Shown here: piece after piece, positions 14,790-19,709 of the stretch
Layout: every line of letters starts with the position of its first letter
Numbering within the stretch: the first letter of the stretch is position 1
NCBI GenBank assembly: GCA_964638245.1
Contig: CAZWZG010000042.1
Coordinates: 1 to 19,709, forward strand
DNA: 19,709 nt
Reading direction: 5' to 3'
Source: CAZWZG01 sp964638245
GTDB lineage: Bacteria > Pseudomonadota > Alphaproteobacteria > Rhodobacterales > Rhodobacteraceae
The notes under the pieces: generated by a model
What the model saw: the letters and a program-made list of their open reading frames with translations, nothing else
What the model was told of the DNA's origin: nothing
The model's database searches: none
Made by a program: the position numbers and the translations under genes

Positions 14790-16060
14790 TGGGCTTTCGC
14801 GTTCTGCCCAGCGGCACTGCGATCACGCTAGACAACCTGACGATCCCGGCCTGCCTTCTCGGCGAGCCGGGGGATTTGACGACCACTTCGATCACCATCG
14901 AAGACGGCAAAATCGCCGAATTCCCGTCTACCAATCGTGTCGACTTGGACGGAGCCTTTGTGTTGCCCGCCTTCGTGGACATGCACACGCATTTGGACAA
15001 AGGCCATATCTGGGCGCGCTCGCCCAACCCTGACGGCACGTTCATGGGCGCGCTCAATACCGTAGCCGAGGATCGCGCCGCGAACTGGAGTGCCGAGGAC
15101 GTTCATGCCCGCATGACCTTCGCGCTCAAATGTGCTTATGCCCACGGAACTCGAGCCCTCCGCACGCATCTGGACAGCATCCCACCGCAAGACGACATTA
15201 GCTGGCCGGTCTTTGATCAGGTGCGCTCAGAGTGGGCCGGAAAGATCGATCTTCAGGCCGCATGCCTTGCGCCCTCCGACAAAGCTGACCTGAGCGGCGA
15301 CTTTGGACACACCGCGGATCTCGTCGAGAAGTATGGCGGCGTGCTCGGTCTTGTCACATTCCCCATGGACGGTCTCGACCACGTTCTGACCGCCTTCTTC
15401 GAGCGTGCGGGAAAGGCCGGGATCGACGCGGATTTTCACGTCGACGAGACCATGGATGCCAGCGTCGAAACACTGCGGACCATCGCTGAGGTCAAAATGC
15501 AGATCGGCTATTTCGGGCGCGTGACCGTGGGCCATTGTTGTTCCTTGTCCGTACAGGACGAAGCCCGGGCGATGGACACGCTGGACCTTGTTGCCAAGGC
15601 GCGGCTGGACGTCGTCAGCCTGCCGATGTGCAATCTTTTCCTGCAGGACCGGCACGCCAACCGCACCCCGCGTAATCGCGGCGTCACACTGGTGCACGAA
15701 ATGCGCGCGCGCGGGATCAACGTCAGTTTTGCCTCCGACAACACCCGCGATCCCTTCTATGCTTACGGCGATCTCGATATGCTCGAGGTTATGCGACAGG
15801 CCACACGCATCGCTCACATTGATCACTCGGCCCACGATTGGCCCAAAGCGTTTAGCGCCAACCCGGCTGCCGCGATGGCGATCGCCGACCAACCCTTCGC
15901 TCCGGGCCAACCCGCGGATATGGTAATCTGCAACGCCCGCGAATGGACCGAGCTTTATTCCCGCCCGCAATCCGACCGCATCGTGATCCGGGGCGGCACC
16001 GAAATTGACACCACGCTCCCCGACTATCGGGAGCTTGACCCGTATGTGAGGACATCATGA
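14789..16060 (+). CDS. Cytosine deaminase-like amidohydrolase (CodA family)
   Basis: This 423-residue metal-dependent hydrolase has the TIM-barrel amidohydrolase fold. Its metal and catalytic residues line up with E. coli CodA at almost the same spacing: His66/His68 (VDMHTHLDKG), His217/Glu220 (DFHVDET), His249 (VTVGHCCS) and Asp317 (FASDNTRDPF). Gln156 in IDLQAACLA matches the substrate-binding Gln of CodA. The segment after the catalytic Asp is SDNTRDPF instead of CodA's DDVFDPW, so the pocket differs. The enzyme should remove an amino or imino group from a heterocycle, or open a cyclic amide. Creatinine, isoguanine, methylcytosine or pyrimidine analogues are alternatives to cytosine. The ATG at 14789 (TGATG with the permease stop) has GGGAG upstream; a TTG one codon earlier is less likely. 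Confidence 0.88.
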   Translation: MGFRVLPSGTAITLDNLTIPACLLGEPGDLTTTSITIEDGKIAEFPSTNRVDLDGAFVLPAFVDMHTHLDKGHIWARSPNPDGTFMGALNTVAEDRAANWSAEDVHARMTFALKCAYAHGTRALRTHLDSIPPQDDISWPVFDQVRSEWAGKIDLQAACLAPSDKADLSGDFGHTADLVEKYGGVLGLVTFPMDGLDHVLTAFFERAGKAGIDADFHVDETMDASVETLRTIAEVKMQIGYFGRVTVGHCCSLSVQDEARAMDTLDLVAKARLDVVSLPMCNLFLQDRHANRTPRNRGVTLVHEMRARGINVSFASDNTRDPFYAYGDLDMLEVMRQATRIAHIDHSAHDWPKAFSANPAAAMAIADQPFAPGQPADMVICNAREWTELYSRPQSDRIVIRGGTEIDTTLPDYRELDPYVRTS

Positions 16061-17451
16061 ACATCGAAGGCGCAATGGCCGCGCTGAGCCATCTGGACAT
16101 CGAAACCAAGGACACCGTGCTGAAGGCCAAGAGCCGGGATTTCTTCTGGTACTCGCCTGTGCTGAAGGACCGGCTGGACCATGTGACCGGCGATTTCGTC
16201 GTGAACCCCCGGAACGAGGCCGAGGTGATCGAGGTTTTGCGCGCTTGCTACGCCCATGACGTGCCGGTGACGACGCGGGGAGCTGGCACCGGGAACTACG
16301 GACAAGCAATGCCGCTGGCGGGCGGGTGCATCATGCATCTGCGCCACATGGCGTCCGTGAAGGAAATCCATCCCGGACGCGTGATCTGCGAACCCGGTAT
16401 CCTGCTCAAGGACCTTGATGCGGCAACGAAAGAGCATTCGGGCCAAGAGCTGCGCATGTTCTCTTCGACTTGGGCCACGGCGACCATCGGCGGCTTCATC
16501 GCCGGTGGCTCGGGCGGGGTCGGGTCCTGCACTTGGGGAAGCCTTCGCGACCTCGGCAACATCATCCGCCTCCGCGTTGTGACGATGGAAGAAGAGCCCC
16601 GGGTGTTGGAGTTCACCGGAGAAGAGCTCGCCCGCGTCAGCCACGCCTATGGCACCAATGGGATCATCACGGAAATCGAGATGCCACTCGCCCCGGCTTA
16701 TGACTGGGTCGGGATGTTCCTGACGTTTGATGACTTCATGGAGGCGGTGGCCTTTACCGAAGACCTCGCAAATCTCGATGGCGTCCTGATCAAGCTCGGC
16801 ACCGTGTTCGAGGCACCGGTTGCCAAGGACTATTTCCAGCGCGTCGCGCCGTATGTCGAAGCAAAGGACAACATGATCGGGATCATGGTGGCGCCCCATT
16901 CGATGGACGGCTTTTTGACCTTCCTCGGACGCCGCCCCGAAGCAACGCTGATCTACCGCTCGGACGATCACGACTGGGCCCGCGATCCGGGGCCGGTGTT
17001 CGAATACGGCTGGAACCACACGACCTTGCGCGCGCTCAAGGTCGATCCGTCAATCACGTATCTGCAGGTCCGCTATGGCTATCCCCAGCACAAGGATCTG
17101 ATCGCCAAGATGCGGGATGAATTTTCGCCCGAGATCCTGCAGCACCTCGAAGTGCTGCGCGAAAGCGGCAAGGTGATGTTCGCCGGGCTGACGCTGGTGA
17201 AGTTTTCGACCGAAGAGCGTTTAAACGAGATCATTCAGGCCCACGAAGATGCGGGCGCCATGATCTTCAACCCGCATCGCTACACCCTGGAAGAAGGCGG
17301 TCGCCAAACAGTCGATGACCGGCAATTGACGTTCAAGAAAGAGGCCGATCCAAAGGGCCTTTTGAACCCCGGAAAAATGATCGCCTGGGACGATCCCAAC
17401 TGGGATTACGCATCGATGTACGCTTATCCAAAGTTGCAGGCGGCGGAATGA
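16057..17451 (+). CDS. FAD-binding oxidoreductase, GlcD/VAO type (PCMH domain)
   Basis: This 464-residue flavoprotein has a PCMH-type FAD domain. FVVNPRNEAEVIEVLRAC (47-64) leads to the pyrophosphate loop TTRGAGTGNYGQAMPLAGG (72-90). TATIGGFIAGGSGG (141-154) and YGTNGIITEIEMPL (198-211) complete the domain. The C-terminal substrate/cap part ends with FNPHRYTLEEGG (404-415) and the family-typical DPKGLLNPGKMI (431-442). Related enzymes oxidise hydroxy acids, alcohols or amines. No electron-transfer partner of the GlcE/GlcF type is encoded nearby. The start overlaps the deaminase stop by 4 bp, with AGGA upstream. The product likely acts on the deaminated intermediate. Its actual substrate is unknown. 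Confidence 0.88.
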   Translation: MNIEGAMAALSHLDIETKDTVLKAKSRDFFWYSPVLKDRLDHVTGDFVVNPRNEAEVIEVLRACYAHDVPVTTRGAGTGNYGQAMPLAGGCIMHLRHMASVKEIHPGRVICEPGILLKDLDAATKEHSGQELRMFSSTWATATIGGFIAGGSGGVGSCTWGSLRDLGNIIRLRVVTMEEEPRVLEFTGEELARVSHAYGTNGIITEIEMPLAPAYDWVGMFLTFDDFMEAVAFTEDLANLDGVLIKLGTVFEAPVAKDYFQRVAPYVEAKDNMIGIMVAPHSMDGFLTFLGRRPEATLIYRSDDHDWARDPGPVFEYGWNHTTLRALKVDPSITYLQVRYGYPQHKDLIAKMRDEFSPEILQHLEVLRESGKVMFAGLTLVKFSTEERLNEIIQAHEDAGAMIFNPHRYTLEEGGRQTVDDRQLTFKKEADPKGLLNPGKMIAWDDPNWDYASMYAYPKLQAAE

Positions 17452-17472
17452 GAGGGGCTGTCTGCCCCTCTC
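17450..17472 (+). terminator. Hairpin overlapping the oxidoreductase stop codon
   Basis: GAGAGGGGC (17450-17458), loop TGTCT, GCCCCTCTC (17464-17472): a perfect 9-bp stem that includes the last two bases of the TGA stop. A T run (TTTTT, 17501-17505) lies about 28 nt further, inside the dispersed motif. It is either a partial terminator or a stabilising structure; the operon appears to continue downstream. Confidence 0.6.
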
Positions 17473-17488
17473 TGGCTGCGCCATTCAC

Positions 17489-17520
17489 ACCCCGAGGATA
17501 TTTTTGGCCAGATGAAGGGA
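17489..17520 (+). repeat. Dispersed GGATATTTTT motif, copy 3, supplying a ribosome-binding site
   Basis: ACCCCGAGGATATTTTT begins at 17489 and is followed by GGCCAGATGAAGGGA. It is the best-preserved of three copies here (others at 7619 and 9622). The GAAGGGAG at its end is the apparent ribosome-binding site of the next gene (GTG at 17528), so the element appears to have been placed between genes without breaking expression. Confidence 0.7.
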
Positions 17521-17527
17521 GCGGCGC

Positions 17528-18109
17528 GTGACGCGGGCAATGGTCCTTTTTGCGCATCCCTGCCCGGAGAGTTTCTCGGCAGCGCTCCATGGCCGGGTGG
17601 TGGAAACGCTCGAAGGGCGCGGTTGGGATGTGGATGATTGCGATTTGAACGCCGAAGGGTTTTCGCCTGTGCTGACCGAGGCTGAGCGACGCGGATACCA
17701 TGAAGAGCCTGAGAATATCGGTCCCGTCGCCGAATACGTCGAACGCGTGCGCTCTGCCGAAGCGTTGGTGATGGTGTTTCCGGTGTGGAACTTCGGCTAT
17801 CCAGCGATCCTGAAGGGGTTCTTGGACCGGGTGTTTCTGCCCGGCGTGTCCTTCAAATTGGAAGACGGAAAGGTCAAACCAAACCTGACCCATATCCGGC
17901 GGCTCGCAGCGGTGACCACATATGGTGGAAACCGATTTCGCGCCACGTTGGTTGGGGATCCGCCGCGCAAATGCGTGACCCGCGCCGTCTGGCATGTGTG
18001 CCGTCCGCGCAAGATGCGGTACCTCGCGCTCTACGATATGAACCGGGCAAGCGATGCCAAGCGGGGCGCATTCCTGAACCGTGTGGGTCGCGAGATGGAG
18101 ACGTTTTGA
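17528..18109 (+). CDS. NAD(P)H dehydrogenase / quinone reductase-like flavodoxin-fold protein, copy 1
   Basis: This 193-residue protein belongs to the NQO1/MdaB/KefF group (Flavodoxin_2 fold). It begins MVLFAHPCPESFSAALHGRV, with the HP-x-PESF FMN/FAD-phosphate loop. It then has MVFPVWNFGYPAILKGFLDRVFLPG (about 82-106), the flavin ring-binding segment of the family. These reductases transfer two electrons from NAD(P)H to quinones or other acceptors. The start is GTG at 17528 with GAAGGGAG upstream; an internal ATG four codons later is possible. It overlaps the next, paralogous gene by one base (TGATG). In this operon it may reduce a pathway intermediate or serve as flavin/electron donor; inference only. 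Confidence 0.87.
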   Translation: MTRAMVLFAHPCPESFSAALHGRVVETLEGRGWDVDDCDLNAEGFSPVLTEAERRGYHEEPENIGPVAEYVERVRSAEALVMVFPVWNFGYPAILKGFLDRVFLPGVSFKLEDGKVKPNLTHIRRLAAVTTYGGNRFRATLVGDPPRKCVTRAVWHVCRPRKMRYLALYDMNRASDAKRGAFLNRVGREMETF

Positions 18110-18735
18110 TGCGCGCCCTCGTTGTGTATGCCCATCCAAGGCCCGAAAGCTTTACCGCCGCCGTGCGCGACACAGTCGTGGAAAAACTAACCGCGGCGGG
18201 CGCCGAGTTGCGCGTGTCGGACCTATATGCGTCAGGATTTGATCCCGTGCTTTCGGCTGAAAACCACCGTGACTACGAAGACTGCGATATCAACCGCAAG
18301 GGTCTTGAGGACGAGATCGCTAACCTTGAATGGTGCGACACGTTGATCTTCGTCTACCCGACGTGGTGGTACGGGTTGCCCGCCATGTTAAAGGGCTGGC
18401 TTGACCGAGTATTTCTGCCCGGCGTCGCCTTTCACATGCCCAAGGGCGAGGGCGACATCATCAAACCCGCGCTGACCCATATCACCCGCCTGGGCGTGTT
18501 CACGACCTGTGGCGCAAGCTTCTGGCTGACCCGTTATATCGGAGCGCCGGGCAAGCGGACGCTATTGCGGGGCGTTGGCCTCCTTTGTGCGCGACGCTGC
18601 AAGAAGGTGTTTGCAGCGCAGTTCCTGATGGACAGCGCGGCGCCCGAGCAACGCGCCGCACACTTGCGCAAAGTGGCCGAACGCATGGATAAACTGATCG
18701 GCCCGGTATCATCGCTTCAGGGAGCGCCAGCATGA
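18109..18735 (+). CDS. NAD(P)H dehydrogenase / quinone reductase-like flavodoxin-fold protein, copy 2
   Basis: This 208-residue paralogue of the preceding gene begins MRALVVYAHPRPESFTAAV, with FVYPTWWYGLPAMLKGWLDRVFLPG as flavin-binding segment. It carries a longer C-terminal helix region (APEQRAAHLRKVAERMDKL). The ATG at 18109 was chosen because it forms a TGATG junction with copy 1 and gives the family N-terminus; a longer open frame from 17785 would overlap copy 1 entirely. Two adjacent, diverged copies suggest either a heterodimer or successive reduction steps. The stop overlaps the oxygenase start as ATGA. Confidence 0.9.
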   Translation: MRALVVYAHPRPESFTAAVRDTVVEKLTAAGAELRVSDLYASGFDPVLSAENHRDYEDCDINRKGLEDEIANLEWCDTLIFVYPTWWYGLPAMLKGWLDRVFLPGVAFHMPKGEGDIIKPALTHITRLGVFTTCGASFWLTRYIGAPGKRTLLRGVGLLCARRCKKVFAAQFLMDSAAPEQRAAHLRKVAERMDKLIGPVSSLQGAPA

Positions 18736-19658
18736 TTCCCATTTTGGACTGGTCGCGGTTTCGCGATGGCACCGATCGTGACGGTTTCGTGCATGATCTG
18801 GGCAACGCCTGCCGTGAAACCGGGTTTTTTCTGCTCAGCAATCACGGTGTGCCCGAGACGTTGATTGCGGATGTGTTTGACGCGTCGGATCGCTTCTTTG
18901 CCCTTCCGATCGCGGAAAAGGCCAAGCTCGATATCCGCACCAGCAAAAGCAATCGTGGCTGGACCGGTGAAGGGGTCGAAAACCTCGATGACAGCAAGCC
19001 CGATCAGGTCGACATGAAAGAGGCCTTTAACATCGGGCTCGACATGGCGCCAGACGACCCCCGAATTCTAGCCGGAGAACCGTTTCGTGCCGTGAATGCC
19101 TGGCCGGATCTCGTCGGGTTTCGTGAGACTGTGCTTTCGTATTTTTCCGCGGTGCACGATCTTGGCGTGGCGCTCCATCGGCCTATCGCGCTCGAACTCG
19201 GGCAGGACGAAACCTATTTCGACGCGCATCTTGATCAGCCACTCGCCACTTTGCGGCTGCTAAGATACCCGGCAGGTGATCCCGAGGCTGACTCGATCGG
19301 GGCAGGCGCACACACCGACTATGGCTCGATCACTTTGTTGCTGACGGACGGCGAACCCGGGCTGCAAGTGCAGCCCCGCGGCAAGGACTGGGTGAACGTT
19401 CCCCATGTGCCGGGGGCTTTCGTTGTCAATATTGCGGACTGCCTAATGCGCTGGACCAATGACATCTATGTTTCGACCCCGCACCGGGTCCTGACACCGA
19501 AGAACCCGCGCCGTTCGATCGTGTTTTTCCTGGATCCCAACCCTGACAGCATCATCGAGGCCATCCCGGGAACAGGAGCCGCGAAATATCCACCCATTTC
19601 CGGTGCCGATTACCTGCGTTCGCGCCTTGATGCGACGTACAAGGAAAGCGTGACATGA
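18732..19658 (+). CDS. 2-oxoglutarate/Fe(II)-dependent oxygenase, isopenicillin N synthase family
   Basis: This 308-residue protein has the N-terminal DIOX_N region: IPILDWSRF, then CRETGFFLLSNHGVPETLI (27-45), followed by FFALPIAEKAKL. The catalytic double-stranded beta-helix carries the iron ligands His194 and Asp196 (GAHTDYGSITLLL) and His251 (STPHRVL). The Arg-x-Ser motif (Arg260, Ser262, in PRRSIVFFLDPN) binds the 2-oxoglutarate carboxylate. All cofactor-binding residues are present, so it is probably an active hydroxylase/dioxygenase in the cytoplasm. It belongs to the family of isopenicillin N synthase, thymine-7-hydroxylase and plant 2-ODDs. Given the CodA-like deaminase and NMT1-type importer, hydroxylation or demethylation of a heterocycle is a fair guess. 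It overlaps both neighbours by 4 bp (ATGA). Confidence 0.92.
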   Translation: MIPILDWSRFRDGTDRDGFVHDLGNACRETGFFLLSNHGVPETLIADVFDASDRFFALPIAEKAKLDIRTSKSNRGWTGEGVENLDDSKPDQVDMKEAFNIGLDMAPDDPRILAGEPFRAVNAWPDLVGFRETVLSYFSAVHDLGVALHRPIALELGQDETYFDAHLDQPLATLRLLRYPAGDPEADSIGAGAHTDYGSITLLLTDGEPGLQVQPRGKDWVNVPHVPGAFVVNIADCLMRWTNDIYVSTPHRVLTPKNPRRSIVFFLDPNPDSIIEAIPGTGAAKYPPISGADYLRSRLDATYKESVT

Positions 19659-19709
19659 CCCACGACTGGCTTTCCCGCCGCGCGCCCGATTTCAAGCGCG
19701 TCGACCCTG
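19655..19709 (+). CDS. Unrecognised protein, first 18 codons (cut by window edge)
   Basis: An ATG at 19655 overlaps the oxygenase stop as ATGA, the same junction used elsewhere in this operon, with GGAAAG just upstream. The visible residues are MTHDWLSRRAPDFKRVDP. The frame is open to the edge. No family can be assigned from this length; it is most probably the next gene of the catabolic operon. Confidence 0.6.
   Translation, partial: MTHDWLSRRAPDFKRVDP

Noticed and set aside
16024..17019. Minus-strand open frame of 331 codons opposite the FAD oxidoreductase
   Set aside because: A shadow of a high-G+C coding gene. Its composition (rich in His, Arg, Gly, Asp) and lack of motifs argue against a real protein.
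17785..18108. Upstream extension of the second NQO-like protein to a 316-residue product
   Set aside because: The extension lies entirely within the first paralogue in another frame; the ATG at 18109 gives the family N-terminus and a TGATG junction.

Overview
The window looks like a chromosomal segment of a marine-type alphaproteobacterium of the order Rhodobacterales (Roseobacter-like). This is inferred from the high G+C, the many ATGA or TGATG gene overlaps, TctABC and TctDE homologues, and a dispersed hairpin plus GGATATTT intergenic motif of a kind I associate with that group. No rRNA, tRNA, CRISPR array, insertion sequence or phage gene was seen. One 100-N assembly gap lies at 14304-14403.

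Region 1 (1-4468, minus strand) is an operon for uptake and use of a carboxylate. It runs tctC, tctB, tctA (tripartite tricarboxylate transporter), a class III CoA-transferase, and the first 57 codons of a citrate synthase-fold protein that resembles citryl-CoA lyase. Read together, the genes suggest import, CoA activation and C-C cleavage of a citrate-like acid. Region 2 (4573-7600, plus strand) is divergent from it: a TctD-type response regulator, a TctE-type histidine kinase, and an orphan periplasmic binding protein whose start lies inside the kinase gene. Two CTGACAC repeats one helical turn apart lie in the 104-bp divergent spacer and are the obvious candidate regulator site. Hand counts suggest that regions 1 and 2, from tctA to the orphan binding protein, are about 53-57% G+C, against 63-72% in the flanking genes.

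Region 3 (7711-9594) is a single SLC13-type permease with soluble RCK_C-like insertions. Region 4 (9660-11753, minus strand) is a housekeeping-like run: a RidA-family protein, an SRAP (YedK/HMCES) protein whose catalytic Cys2 is replaced by Pro, a ParA-type ATPase, and a YciA-type acyl-CoA thioesterase.

Region 5 (11940-19709, plus strand) is the most interesting part. It is a tightly packed operon with an NMT1-type ABC importer (binding protein, ATPase, permease), a CodA-like deaminase, a GlcD-like FAD oxidoreductase, two tandem NQO-like flavodoxin-fold reductases, a 2-oxoglutarate/Fe(II) oxygenase of the isopenicillin N synthase family, and the start of one more gene. It resembles a pathway that imports a small N-heterocycle, deaminates it and oxidises it. 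I know of no characterised pathway with this gene set. The ABC permease is interrupted by the N gap, but the 55 bp on each side of the gap are identical. Collapsing them restores one full-length reading frame, so the gene is probably intact in the organism.
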